From: Muribaculaceae bacterium
GTDB taxonomy: Bacteria > Bacteroidota > Bacteroidia > Bacteroidales > Muribaculaceae
Reading direction: 5' to 3'
Assembly (NCBI GenBank): GCA_023665425.1
Contig: JAMPDX010000001.1
Location: 30,154-94,153 of the forward strand
Length of the DNA: 64,000 nucleotides
Of the stretch, positions 1-8,806 are shown in pieces; position 1 is the stretch's first letter; each line of letters begins with the position of its first letter. The notes below the pieces were generated by a model, which was not told where the DNA came from, ran no database searches, and saw only the letters and a list, made by a program, of their open reading frames with translations. The position numbers and the translations under genes were made by a program.

Positions 1-1043
1 AGGTGCGCGAGGTGATAGAACGTTGCAAGGCCGACAGTCGGAGCCTCTTCTCCAAAGGAAGACCTATACTCTTCATAGATGAAATACACCGCTTCTCCAA
101 GAGCCAGCAAGATTCTCTGCTTGGTGCCGTGGAGCAAGGGGTTGTCACCCTGATAGGCGCCACCACCGAAAACCCCTCGTTTGAGGTGATACGTCCACTC
201 CTGTCTCGCTCTCAAGTATATGTATTGCAGCCACTTAGCAAGGAGGACATGGAGACCTTGCTGCACCGGGCACTCACCGAAGACAATGTGCTTGCCGCTC
301 GCGATGTCAAGATAGAGGAGATAGATTCCCTGATGCGTTATGCCGGCGGAGATGCTCGCAAGCTCCTCAATATCCTCGATCTGCTCGAACAGTCTACCCC
401 TGATGACGAGCCTCTGGTCATAAACGATGAGGTGGTGACAGCTCGTCTGCAGGAGAACCCGTCAGCCTACGACCGTGATGGCGAGATGCATTATGACATT
501 ATCTCCGCCTTCATCAAAAGCATCCGTGGGTCTGACCCGGATGCCGCTGTCTATTGGCTTGCCCGAATGGTAGCCGGTGGCGAAGACCCGAAATTCATAG
601 CGCGTCGTCTGTGCATCCTGGCGGCAGAAGATATTGGCCTGGCTAATCCGAATGCCCTGCTGTTGGCTAATGCCACCTTTGACGCCTTAGCTAAGATCGG
701 GTGGCCGGAAGGACGCATCATATTGAGTGAATGTGCCATTTATCTGGCCACATCACCCAAGAGCAACAGCGCCTATTTGGCTATCGATGCCGCCTTGGCC
801 GAGGTAAAGAATAGCGGCGACCTCCCCGTGCCTCTCCATTTGCGCAATGCGCCTACAAAGCTTATGAAGGAGCTTGGCTATCATGAGGGGTATAAGTATG
901 CCCATGACTACCCCGGGCATTATGTAGACCAACAATATCTGCCTGACCAATTGATGCAGACACGCTTCTGGACTCCTGTTCCAAATCCTGCCGAGGCCAA
1001 GATGGTAGATTTGTTGACTCGCCTCAAAGAAATAAGTCAATGA
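1..1043 (+). CDS. rarA: RarA/MgsA replication-associated recombination ATPase, 5' truncated by window edge
   Basis: AAA+ ATPase of the clamp-loader-like RarA (MgsA/WRNIP1) family, which acts at stalled replication forks. The reading frame is open from the window edge (first full codon at 3), so the gene begins upstream. About 346 residues are visible; family members are usually about 420-450, so roughly 80-100 N-terminal residues with the Walker A motif are missing from view. Visible are Walker B (ILFIDEIHRF, visible residues 22-31), sensor 1 (GATTENPSF, 52-60) and the C-terminal tetramerisation region with the YPHDYPGH-like segment (YAHDYPGHYVDQQYLP). The stop codon overlaps the start of the next gene (ATGA), which suggests co-transcription. 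The truncation is a window artefact, not a pseudogene. Confidence 0.93.
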   Translation, partial: VREVIERCKADSRSLFSKGRPILFIDEIHRFSKSQQDSLLGAVEQGVVTLIGATTENPSFEVIRPLLSRSQVYVLQPLSKEDMETLLHRALTEDNVLAARDVKIEEIDSLMRYAGGDARKLLNILDLLEQSTPDDEPLVINDEVVTARLQENPSAYDRDGEMHYDIISAFIKSIRGSDPDAAVYWLARMVAGGEDPKFIARRLCILAAEDIGLANPNALLLANATFDALAKIGWPEGRIILSECAIYLATSPKSNSAYLAIDAALAEVKNSGDLPVPLHLRNAPTKLMKELGYHEGYKYAHDYPGHYVDQQYLPDQLMQTRFWTPVPNPAEAKMVDLLTRLKEISQ

Positions 1044-1594
1044 AATTACCGCTTATTTTAATTATAATCACCATCGCCTCTACCTTAACGGCATGCAGTT
1101 CGGCCGGAGGTAGCACTGACACGCTATCTGCGCAAGACACCACGATGACAATGTCTGCCGAAGATACACCTGTCAGAGTTGCAGAAAAAAGCAGCTCCGC
1201 CACAGATAATAACAGCGCAATAAGCGATGCTGACTATTCTGTGCCTGAATATACTGCGCCGACATATTATCCATCTTATAAGGGAGGGTCCGGTGAGATA
1301 CCAAAGAATATTGAGGTGGGGATGCCTGTCTCCCTGGCAATGCAGATACAGGGCGTCAAGCAGACTGTCTCTGCTGTGCTGACCGGTGGCAAGATCACCG
1401 GCACAGTTGTGCTCCAACACAAGGGGAAGAGCTATTATACAAATGTAGACTTTGCCGAGGAAGGGGGCTATGCCTTCGGTACTCGCTGCAACATCCCCGA
1501 GCAAGTGGCAGCCTTCATTGAACTCGCTTGCTCTGAACAGCTCACGGCAGATGATTTTTCTCCCGGAGCCGTAGTAACAGAATTAATCAAGTAA
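1040..1594 (+). CDS. putative lipoprotein of unknown function
   Basis: Encodes 184 residues. The N-terminus is a lipoprotein signal: a hydrophobic stretch followed by the lipobox LTAC with Cys19 as the acylation site. A Ser/Thr/Asp-rich, probably disordered region (about 20-85) follows, then a small domain (about 90-184) with alternating hydrophobic residues that looks beta-rich and carries two Cys (CNIP, LACSE) that could form a disulphide in the periplasm. I do not recognise the family. The start overlaps the rarA stop (ATGA), so translation is probably coupled. Location is predicted to be an outer- or inner-membrane-anchored lipoprotein. Confidence 0.75.
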   Translation: MKLPLILIIITIASTLTACSSAGGSTDTLSAQDTTMTMSAEDTPVRVAEKSSSATDNNSAISDADYSVPEYTAPTYYPSYKGGSGEIPKNIEVGMPVSLAMQIQGVKQTVSAVLTGGKITGTVVLQHKGKSYYTNVDFAEEGGYAFGTRCNIPEQVAAFIELACSEQLTADDFSPGAVVTELIK

Positions 1595-1619
1595 TTTACC
1601 AAACACATTCACATTCATT

Positions 1620-2774
1620 ATGCGAACAATAACCCTTATTTTTGCCGGAACACTTCTTTCTGCCGCATCAGCCGCTACCCCTTACATAAGCAAAGTGTAT
1701 GAATATCGCCCAGCACCGGGCCAATTTATCAACACATTGCCCGCATACGAGCAGGGGGACACATACGAAAGTATTCTGTCCAAAGTATCTCAGCAACTTG
1801 TAGGTGACCGCGCCCCGGGCCTGATTTCCTTAGGAGCTTTCGGCGGATATGTAGTCTTTGGTTTCGACCACTCAGTGTTAAACAAGCCGGGGGAGAGTGA
1901 CTTTAAGATTTATGGCAATGCCATGATAACTAATGCAGCCAATCATGCAGGGAGTGCCGAGCCCGGTATTGTAATGGTGAGCAGAGATGACAATGGCAAC
2001 GGCTTGCCGGATGATGAATGGTATGAACTTGCCGGCTCCGATTATACAAAAGAAAGCACACTGAAAGGCTACTCAATAACTTATTACGCACCGGCAGCAG
2101 ATCATGTGGCCGAACCGGACCCCGAAAATAAGTATATCAACGACCGCACTTATATTCGCTGGACAGCTGACATGGGGGATACAAACGAAGGCTATGTGAT
2201 GCAAAACACAAACCATAAGCAGTCTTATTGGCCTGAATGGATCGAAGAAACAACCCTCTCATTCGTCGGCACCAAGTTGGCGGACAACTATTTGGATAAA
2301 AGTGGCAAAGGCACATATTATGAACAGTATTATCTGGACTGGGGCTATGCAGACAATTTGCCTAATGCTCAGGATGCCGGTTTCAATATTGATTGGGCAG
2401 TAGCGGGCGACGGCACTCCGGTGAAGCTCGATAAAATAGACTTCGTGCGTGTCCATACCGCCGTTAACCAATATTGCGGCTGGCTGGGTGAGACATCCAC
2501 CGAGATAGCCGGCGCTGAAGATATTCACCCCGATTATCTAAGCGTCAATGCAATAAATGCGGATAGCGAAATTTTGCTGTTGACAGGGCAGTCTCATGAC
2601 AACCTCACCGTCCGTTCCTCTCGCAATACACACTACTCCATCTATGGCATGGCCGGGAATTTGCAACTTGCAGGTATGCTTACAGCCGGAGAAACGACAA
2701 TCGACATCGCCTTACTCCCTGCCGGTATCTACATACTGCATACAGGCAACAAACACATCAAATTTACGCGATAA
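1620..2774 (+). CDS. secreted cell-surface protein with type IX-like C-terminal sorting domain
   Basis: Encodes 384 residues. A signal peptide is evident (about residues 1-18, ending ASA). The body (about 20-300) resembles a Bacteroidota cell-surface family with the segments LISLGAFGGYVVFGFDHSV and FKIYGNA, and an acidic calcium-loop-like run DDNGNGLPDDEWYEL. I recall relatives near TonB-dependent receptor/YncE-like surface loci but cannot verify this. The last 75-80 residues look like a type IX secretion C-terminal domain: a beta-rich stretch with YSIYGMAGNLQ, then LPAGIYILHTGNKHIKFTR at the very end. The gene lies 25 bp after the lipoprotein gene and is followed by a strong hairpin. Function of the mature domain is unknown. 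Confidence 0.7.
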   Translation: MRTITLIFAGTLLSAASAATPYISKVYEYRPAPGQFINTLPAYEQGDTYESILSKVSQQLVGDRAPGLISLGAFGGYVVFGFDHSVLNKPGESDFKIYGNAMITNAANHAGSAEPGIVMVSRDDNGNGLPDDEWYELAGSDYTKESTLKGYSITYYAPAADHVAEPDPENKYINDRTYIRWTADMGDTNEGYVMQNTNHKQSYWPEWIEETTLSFVGTKLADNYLDKSGKGTYYEQYYLDWGYADNLPNAQDAGFNIDWAVAGDGTPVKLDKIDFVRVHTAVNQYCGWLGETSTEIAGAEDIHPDYLSVNAINADSEILLLTGQSHDNLTVRSSRNTHYSIYGMAGNLQLAGMLTAGETTIDIALLPAGIYILHTGNKHIKFTR

Positions 2775-2786
2775 AAAGCCATAAGC

Positions 2787-2822
2787 AAGACGACCTCCCG
2801 AAATCGGAAGGTCGTCTTCTTA
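2787..2822. terminator. hairpin terminator between convergent genes
   Basis: A 14-bp stem (2787-2800 pairing with 2805-2818, one mismatch, AAAT loop) lies between the stop of the secreted-protein gene and the end of the DUF4301 gene on the other strand. It could stop transcription in both directions; T-richness on either side is modest. Confidence 0.7.
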
Positions 2823-2893
2823 TATGGGTGATATCAAATCACAGCATCAGGAGGTTAGGCGAATTTTCGGAAATGCTTCCGAGATTGGTTATG

Positions 2894-4417
2894 TCAAGAT
2901 TGATGGGCGGAGCGGAGCAAATCGTTGACAGTCTTTACCGGATTGAATGTGCGGGCCGGAACTTCTACAAAGATTGTGTTCCAGTCGCTCATTGCGCCGT
3001 TCCAGAGGCCGGGGAGTTCCAGTGCCTTGATTTCTATACCCTTAACACTCTTTGAGGAAATGAACCCGGTGTTCGGGTCCACAAACTCGCGCAGGTCATA
3101 GGGCCTGCCGCTCACATCGTTGATGTCGCAAACCAGGTCTACCGGATTGAAGTGTGTGGCATGGCTCATAAGCTCCTGACCCTCAGGTTTGGAGGTGTCT
3201 ATTTGTGAGCTTTCGAGGATTTGTGGAGAGACAGTGCCATCGGCATTATAGGTGAGGTAGGGGCCACCGCCGGGCTCACCCTCATTGCGCACCATGCCGC
3301 ACACGCGCAGCGGGCGGTTGAACTTGCATATCAGATAGTCGGCCAGCTCCATGTCGTCCATGTGAGCAGCGTCATCATTGGTCACGCACAGTGTGTCGCG
3401 CAGATAGTCGAGCATCTCGTTAAGCGCCGGACGTGAAGGCATGCCGACACTTAGCTCATTGATATACTCAGCTATCTTGCCTGATGCTTCTACCAGTATA
3501 CCGCCGAGCACTTTCTTGTACTCAATGGTAAGGGCGCGGCCGGAGTCCGGCACCACATTGTCAATATTCTTGAGGAATATGACATCGGCATCAATCTCAC
3601 CAAGGTTCTCAATGAGTGCTCCATGTCCGCCGGGGCGGAAGAAGAGCTTGCCATCCACTCTGAAGGGCTCACCATCAGGGCCGAGGGCTACAGTGTCTGT
3701 TGATGGCTTTTGTATGCTTGTAGTCACATCAAATGTGACGCCAAACTGTTGGCTCAATTTCGGGGTAGCCTCCTTGACCTTTGCCTCCAGCAAGGGTATA
3801 TGTTCGGGGCTCACGGTGAAGTGAACGTGCACTATACCATCAGAGCCGGCAGCATACTGTGCGCCTTCTGCCAAGTGCTCCTCGAGAGCTGTGCGTACGC
3901 TATCGGGATATTTGTGGAACTCAAGCAGTGCCTTGGGCAGCTGGCCGTAATTCATACCCTCAGGCTTGATGAGAGCTGTAACCACGTCGCGGTGACGATT
4001 AGCTGCTAACAATTCATCTATACCAAGTTGGTAGAGCTTGCGGCAAACATTGTCTAACTCGTTGAAGAATGCAAACTTGTGCACACCGTTGAAGAATTCC
4101 TCGATGAATGGAGTGTCGGGGGTCATGCTTTCGCCATCAGCGAATTTAAACAGGTTCTTGAACATGCGTGAAGCGGCACCTGAGGCGGGCACCATCTTTA
4201 CTACCTTTGCCCCGGTAGCCACATAGTTGTCCCAAATTTTCTCATAGTGCTGACGTTCCTTATCGTTGGGAGACAATATACCATTGCCTACAGTAGCGGG
4301 GCCTTGTATTTTGAGGTACGGAAAGCCTCCCTTCAATCTGCGTATTTCTTCCTCATACTTTTGTTCGGAGATGCCACGAGCCTGCAGTGTCTCCAGATCT
4401 TGCTTAGTAATTGCCAT
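2894..4417 (-). CDS. DUF4301 family protein
   Basis: Encodes 507 residues that I recognise as the DUF4301 family, a single-domain cytoplasmic family common in Bacteroidota. Typical segments are MVPASGAASRMFKNLF (about 75-90), the Gly-rich FRPGGHGALIENLGEIDADV and KNIDNVVPDSG. The glycine-rich N-terminal loop and the 'I-D-N-V' region recall nucleotidyltransferase-like folds, but that is only an impression. There is no signal peptide or membrane segment. It is a single gene with its own upstream promoter (4443-4473) and short leader of about 20 bases. Function unknown. Confidence 0.85.
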   Translation of the reverse strand: MAITKQDLETLQARGISEQKYEEEIRRLKGGFPYLKIQGPATVGNGILSPNDKERQHYEKIWDNYVATGAKVVKMVPASGAASRMFKNLFKFADGESMTPDTPFIEEFFNGVHKFAFFNELDNVCRKLYQLGIDELLAANRHRDVVTALIKPEGMNYGQLPKALLEFHKYPDSVRTALEEHLAEGAQYAAGSDGIVHVHFTVSPEHIPLLEAKVKEATPKLSQQFGVTFDVTTSIQKPSTDTVALGPDGEPFRVDGKLFFRPGGHGALIENLGEIDADVIFLKNIDNVVPDSGRALTIEYKKVLGGILVEASGKIAEYINELSVGMPSRPALNEMLDYLRDTLCVTNDDAAHMDDMELADYLICKFNRPLRVCGMVRNEGEPGGGPYLTYNADGTVSPQILESSQIDTSKPEGQELMSHATHFNPVDLVCDINDVSGRPYDLREFVDPNTGFISSKSVKGIEIKALELPGLWNGAMSDWNTIFVEVPARTFNPVKTVNDLLRSAHQS

Positions 4418-4442
4418 ATTCGTTTCGGGTTAACTTGAAATG

Positions 4443-4473
4443 CAAAGTTAATCAATCTTTTTATATAAACAAA
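4443..4473 (-). promoter_or_regulatory. Bacteroidota-type promoter for the DUF4301 gene
   Basis: On the minus strand, TTTG (4473-4470) is followed after 19 bases by TAACTTTG (4450-4443), matching the TTTG-N19-21-TAnnTTTG pattern. The start codon is at 4417. Confidence 0.7.
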
Positions 4474-4560
4474 ACAAAATGCAAAAAGTCTGCTTATGGC
4501 TTATAAAAATTATATTGAACTATGATGTATGGAAGGTGTTTTAACTAAAAAGGATTAACC

Positions 4561-5832
4561 ATGGATGATAAGATACGTTTGCTCATAATTGGTGGCGGCT
4601 TTGCAGGGCTCAATCTGGCAAAACGCTTGAATAATGATAAGTTTGATGTGCATCTTGTGGACAGGAACAATTTCCACGGGTTCCCTCCTTTGTTTTATCA
4701 AGTGGCATCGTCGGGCTTGGATGCATCGTCGATAGCCTTCCCATTGCGGCGTGAATTCCGACGCATTGGCAAGCATACCACCTATCACATGGGGCATGTC
4801 AAGAATATTGATGTGGATGCACACACCGTCACAACGAGCTATGAGACACTGAGTTATGATAAGCTGGTGATTGCTGCAGGTACGACCAACAACTTCTTTG
4901 GCATACAGGGTCTGAGCGAGAGCGTATATGGCATCAAGACAATTGCCGAGGCCTCTCATACCCGCGATGAGATACTTGACCGCCTTGAGCGTGGTGCTAT
5001 ATGCAAAGACCCGCTGCGACGCCGACAATTGCTTAGTTTTCTGGTGGTAGGCGGTGGTCCAAGCGGTGTGGAGATAGCCGGTGCATTGGGTGAGATGAAG
5101 AAGGATATCCTGCCGCGCGAGTACCCCGAGTTGCGGCCCGAGGATGTGCGTATTGTATTGGTGGAGGGGAGCGACAAACTGTTGGCCGCACTCGACCCGC
5201 GTGCCGGGCAAAAGGCTAAGGAATACCTTGAGGATTTGATGGTGGAGGTACGCCTCAATACCGTGATGAAATCATATCAGGACAAGATGGTCTCCTTTGG
5301 TGACGGCTCGCAAGAGTATTGGGAGACACTTATCTGGACCGCCGGCGTTGTGGGTGAGCCAATGCCGGGATTTCCGGCTGCTACTATCGGCCATGGTGGC
5401 AGGATTGTGGTAGATGATTACTGCCGTGTCAAGGGTGTTGAGGATGTCTACGCCATTGGTGATATCGCACTGTGTATGACCGAAGATGCTCCCAAGGGAC
5501 ATCCCCAAGTGGCACAGGTGGCAATACAGATGGCCAAAAACCTGGCCTCCAACCTCAATGGCAATGCCCCTAAGCGCTTCATCTATAAAGACAAAGGGAG
5601 TATGGCTACAATAGGCAAGGGGCGTGCTGTCGTGGACATGAAGGGTAAATTTATTTCCGGGCTGATGGCCTGGTGGGCATGGATGCTGATACACCTCATC
5701 TCAATCCTGGGTATGCGCAATAAGTTGACAGTGTTCATCACATGGTGCTGGAACTATATAACTTATTCCACCTCCCTTCGTTTACTCTTTAGGCCAACTC
5801 GATATCCCGAGCGTCGCCATTGGGGTGATTAG
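4561..5832 (+). CDS. ndh: type II NADH:quinone oxidoreductase (NDH-2)
   Basis: Single-subunit flavoprotein that oxidises NADH and reduces quinone at the inner membrane without pumping ions. Of 423 residues, the N-terminal FAD-binding Rossmann motif is GGGFAG (11-16), the second, NADH-binding, motif is GGGPSG (164-169), and the second FAD contact is DVYAIGDIA (about 296-304). Near the C-terminus a hydrophobic segment (GLMAWWAWMLIHLISILG) fits the membrane-anchoring helix of NDH-2 enzymes. Together with the neighbouring Rnf complex on the opposite strand (convergent, 25 bp gap) this end of the window concerns NADH redox balance. Some members of the wider family are annotated only as pyridine nucleotide-disulphide oxidoreductases, but the C-terminal anchor favours NDH-2. 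Confidence 0.9.
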   Translation: MDDKIRLLIIGGGFAGLNLAKRLNNDKFDVHLVDRNNFHGFPPLFYQVASSGLDASSIAFPLRREFRRIGKHTTYHMGHVKNIDVDAHTVTTSYETLSYDKLVIAAGTTNNFFGIQGLSESVYGIKTIAEASHTRDEILDRLERGAICKDPLRRRQLLSFLVVGGGPSGVEIAGALGEMKKDILPREYPELRPEDVRIVLVEGSDKLLAALDPRAGQKAKEYLEDLMVEVRLNTVMKSYQDKMVSFGDGSQEYWETLIWTAGVVGEPMPGFPAATIGHGGRIVVDDYCRVKGVEDVYAIGDIALCMTEDAPKGHPQVAQVAIQMAKNLASNLNGNAPKRFIYKDKGSMATIGKGRAVVDMKGKFISGLMAWWAWMLIHLISILGMRNKLTVFITWCWNYITYSTSLRLLFRPTRYPERRHWGD

Positions 5833-5857
5833 AGTTTATTTTATAAAAAATTTAACC

Positions 5858-6439
5858 TTAGCCGATTTTTATACCAGAGAAGCCCATAAATGCCATTGCC
5901 AAGATGCCGGCACCTATCAGGGCCAGGGGCACACCTTTCATGGCCTTGGGTACCGGTGTCACTTCCAGTTGCTCACGGATACCGGCAAACAGCAGCAGCG
6001 CGAGGGTGAAGCCAAGAGAGGTGGAGAACCCATAGACGATAGACTCCAAGAGGGTGAACTCCTTTTGTATCACAAGGATAGCGACACCTAATACAGCGCA
6101 GTTGGTGGTGATTAGGGGCAGGAAGACTCCCAATGCTTCATACAGTGAGGGTGCTATCTTGCGTATGATTATTTCGAGCATCTGCACCAGCGAGGCTATC
6201 ACCAAGATGAAAAGTATGGTCTGCAAAAATCCCAAATCGAGCGGGTCGAGAACATAAGTCTGTAAGCACCATGTCACAGCAGTAGACAGAGTGATGACGA
6301 ATGTGACAGCCATGCCCATACCCAAGGCTGAGTCAGTCTTCTTGGACACACCCAAGAAGGGGCATATCCCGAGGAATTGCGCGAGGACAATATTGTTGAT
6401 GAATATCGCAGTGACGATGATGGATATATATGTGAGCAT
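5858..6439 (-). CDS. rnfA: Rnf electron transport complex subunit RnfA
   Basis: Integral membrane subunit (193 residues, six predicted helices) of the ion-translocating ferredoxin:NAD+ oxidoreductase. Family signatures visible are the N-terminal NNIVLAQFLGICPFLG segment, including the conserved Cys of the half-inverted-repeat RnfA/NqrE fold, and TNCAVLG in the centre, whose Cys helps hold a membrane-embedded iron-sulphur cluster shared with RnfE. It is the last gene of the rseC-rnfBCDGEA operon, 5 bp after rnfE. Confidence 0.95.
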   Translation of the reverse strand: MLTYISIIVTAIFINNIVLAQFLGICPFLGVSKKTDSALGMGMAVTFVITLSTAVTWCLQTYVLDPLDLGFLQTILFILVIASLVQMLEIIIRKIAPSLYEALGVFLPLITTNCAVLGVAILVIQKEFTLLESIVYGFSTSLGFTLALLLFAGIREQLEVTPVPKAMKGVPLALIGAGILAMAFMGFSGIKIG

Positions 6440-6444
6440 GGCAA

Positions 6445-7041
6445 TTACTTATTGAAGTGGCGGATTAGAGAGTTGACTATGGCTATCAAATAGCCGAGGG
6501 CTATAAAGGCACCGGGGGCAAGGACAAAGAGTAGCATACCATAGTCTTCGGAATATAATGAGAGTCCGAACAGTGAGCCGGTACCGAGCAATTCTCTTAC
6601 GGCTCCCAAAATGGTGAGGGCCAGTGTAAAACCGATGCCGCAGCCCAGGCCGTCAAGGGCGGAGTCTACCACACTGTTGCGGGAGGCGAATGCTTCGGCT
6701 CTACCAAGCAAGATGCAGTTTACCACAATCAAGGGAATGAACAAGCCGAGGCTCTGTTCCAATGCCGGGGCCCATGCGCGTATGGCAAGCTGAAGCAGTG
6801 TCACAAAGGTGGCTATGACCACAATAAAGACCGGTATGCGCACCTTGTCGGGCACAAGGCTCTTCATCATGGAGATTACGGTGTTTGAGCATATCAATAC
6901 AGCGGCTGTGGCAAGCCCCATCATTAAGCCGTTAGTGGCAGACGAGGTGGTGCCAAGGGTTGCACACATACCCAGCAGTAACACCAGTACCGGGTTAGAG
7001 GGGAGTATGCCGTTCCAGATTATTTGGAATTTATTCTTCAT
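6445..7041 (-). CDS. rnfE: Rnf electron transport complex subunit RnfE
   Basis: Integral membrane subunit (198 residues), paralogous to RnfA. Conserved parts include NPVLVLLLGMCATLGTTSSATNGL near the N-terminus and IPLIVVNCILLGRAEAFA in the middle, each with the cluster-ligand Cys. The start at 7041 lies 3 bp from the rnfG stop (7045), giving tight translational spacing. Works with RnfA, D and G in the membrane sector. Confidence 0.95.
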   Translation of the reverse strand: MKNKFQIIWNGILPSNPVLVLLLGMCATLGTTSSATNGLMMGLATAAVLICSNTVISMMKSLVPDKVRIPVFIVVIATFVTLLQLAIRAWAPALEQSLGLFIPLIVVNCILLGRAEAFASRNSVVDSALDGLGCGIGFTLALTILGAVRELLGTGSLFGLSLYSEDYGMLLFVLAPGAFIALGYLIAIVNSLIRHFNK

Positions 7042-7044
7042 GGC

Positions 7045-7803
7045 TTAGAGCTTGTTTTTCTGGTCATTGTGTTTGGGAGAAGTGCCGGAGGCTGCATCGT
7101 GGGTCGGGGCTGACTCCTTGTTTGCCTTCTTGTTACCTTGCTTATCGGCTTGTGATGAAGCGCCGGAGACACCGTCACCTTTGGCACCTTCGGCCTTGAT
7201 ACCGGTCTTCTCGGTCTTGACTTGTGTGTAAGCATCAAAGGCCTCACGCAGTGCACCAAGGAATGCACGGGAAGATATTGTGGCAGCGGTGATGCCATCT
7301 ATCTCGCCATGTTGCGCTTTGTCTTTCACTACATAAAATGATATCTGTGCCGGAGATTTACCAATCACGGAGCGTGCTCCGGTGGGGTCGCGAAACCATT
7401 CTTGCATCTTGCTGCCCAGGCCGGGGGTCTCGGCGTGTGAGAGCACCTGATAGTCCTTGACAGTGCCATTGGCGTTAAAGCCGGCCATTATCTGTATCTC
7501 GCCACCGAAGCCGGCCATAGTGAATGTGGAGACGGCGGCGCCATTAAATTTGCCATTCAAGTAAGCCGGATAAACGGTGCATTTGGTACCGGAGGGAGTA
7601 GTGACTTCAACGGCATCGGCCACCGGGTCATTGTCCATCTGCGGGGCAACGCGGCGGATAGCCTCAACACGGTTCTTTTGTTCTGTCTGCGCTATTGGCT
7701 CCTTGGTGATGATATACATGCCGGCGAGCAGGGCAGCGGCCACGATACATACAATCCCAAGCGAGAGTATCATGTTTGGCAGGGTGGATTTCAGCTTTTT
7801 CAT
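7045..7803 (-). CDS. rnfG: Rnf complex FMN-binding subunit RnfG
   Basis: Periplasm-facing subunit (252 residues) with one N-terminal membrane helix (about 10-30) and an FMN-binding domain. The covalent-FMN motif is present as GITAATISS (family S/T-G/A-A-T-x-S/T). I chose the ATG at 7803 rather than the longer in-frame ORF because it forms an ATGA overlap with the rnfD stop and gives the normal RnfG N-terminus (MKKLKS followed by the helix). Odd feature: the last 60 or so residues form a hydrophilic Lys/Ala/Gly/Ser-rich low-complexity tail not needed by the FMN fold. Confidence 0.93.
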   Translation of the reverse strand: MKKLKSTLPNMILSLGIVCIVAAALLAGMYIITKEPIAQTEQKNRVEAIRRVAPQMDNDPVADAVEVTTPSGTKCTVYPAYLNGKFNGAAVSTFTMAGFGGEIQIMAGFNANGTVKDYQVLSHAETPGLGSKMQEWFRDPTGARSVIGKSPAQISFYVVKDKAQHGEIDGITAATISSRAFLGALREAFDAYTQVKTEKTGIKAEGAKGDGVSGASSQADKQGNKKANKESAPTHDAASGTSPKHNDQKNKL

Positions 7804-8771
7804 GCAGCAGCCTCCTTTCTCTTTTTGCCGGAGCCGAAGCGGCGCGGACGACAATATTTATTGAGCAAGGGTGTGCAACTGTTTCCTAACAGAATAGCGA
7901 AAGAGACACCCTCGGGATATGCGCCCCACAGGCGTATCACAATGGTTATCACACCTATAAGCACACCGTATATAATTTGCCCCTTATGTGTCATAGGCGA
8001 GGTGACATAGTCGGTGGCCATAAATACGGCGCCGAGCAGCATGCCGCCGGTGAGCAGTTCCACTATCGGGTTAGCTCCACAAACCCATGCCAAAATAGCG
8101 GCAGAGAGGAGCATTGACACCGGGATGTGCCATGTTATGGTACGTGTAATGAGCAGATAAGCCAGCCCGATGAGTATGGCAATGGAGCCAACTTCGCCCC
8201 ATGAGCCATTCATGTCGCCTACGGAGACTGCGAGCCAATCAATGGTTGATGAGTCTATATGGTGTCCGCTCATCTTGAGTGTGCCGAGTATTGTGGCGCC
8301 GGAGGAGGCATCAGCACCGGCTACCCCATTGCCCACCGTAGTGCTCCAGGTAGTCATGGCTGCCGGGAAGGAGAGAAGCAAAAATACACGCCCTACAAGC
8401 GCCGGGTTCCATATATTGGTGCCCAAGCCGCCGAAGGACATTTTGCCTATGCCTATGGCTACTATTGCGCCGATAATTACCATCCACCATGGCAGAGAGG
8501 CCGGCACATTCATGGCTAACAGTATGCCGGTGATGAGCGCCGAGCCATTCAGGAGAGTGAAGGGGCGCTTCATGATGAGTGTGGCTATAACCCACTCGGT
8601 GAGCAGGCATGCACCCACACTTATAAGCAGGCAGGTCAGAGAGCTCAGTCCAAACACCCAAATACCGACGGCGATGGCCGGCAGCAGGGCTATGACCACA
8701 TTCCACATACGCCGATTCACAGTGTCTGACGTATGCACATGGGGTGATCCGGATATTATTAATTGCTGCAT
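7800..8771 (-). CDS. rnfD: Rnf complex subunit RnfD
   Basis: Membrane subunit (323 residues, about 8-10 helices) of the NqrB/RnfD family. It carries a covalently bound FMN on the Thr of the SGAT motif, seen here as ASSGATILGTL near the middle. Other family features are NGSALITGILLAMNVP and GGLGTNIWNPALVGRVFLL. The stop overlaps the rnfG start (ATGA). Position between rnfC and rnfG is the canonical rnf order. Confidence 0.95.
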   Translation of the reverse strand: MQQLIISGSPHVHTSDTVNRRMWNVVIALLPAIAVGIWVFGLSSLTCLLISVGACLLTEWVIATLIMKRPFTLLNGSALITGILLAMNVPASLPWWMVIIGAIVAIGIGKMSFGGLGTNIWNPALVGRVFLLLSFPAAMTTWSTTVGNGVAGADASSGATILGTLKMSGHHIDSSTIDWLAVSVGDMNGSWGEVGSIAILIGLAYLLITRTITWHIPVSMLLSAAILAWVCGANPIVELLTGGMLLGAVFMATDYVTSPMTHKGQIIYGVLIGVITIVIRLWGAYPEGVSFAILLGNSCTPLLNKYCRPRRFGSGKKRKEAAA

Positions 8772-8806
8772 AGATAAAGTCTGATATTATCTGTTTGAGT
8801 AGACAT

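Noticed and set aside
4555..5211. 218-codon minus-strand ORF opposite ndh
   Set aside because: Lies entirely within the NDH-2 coding region; composition of an antisense frame.
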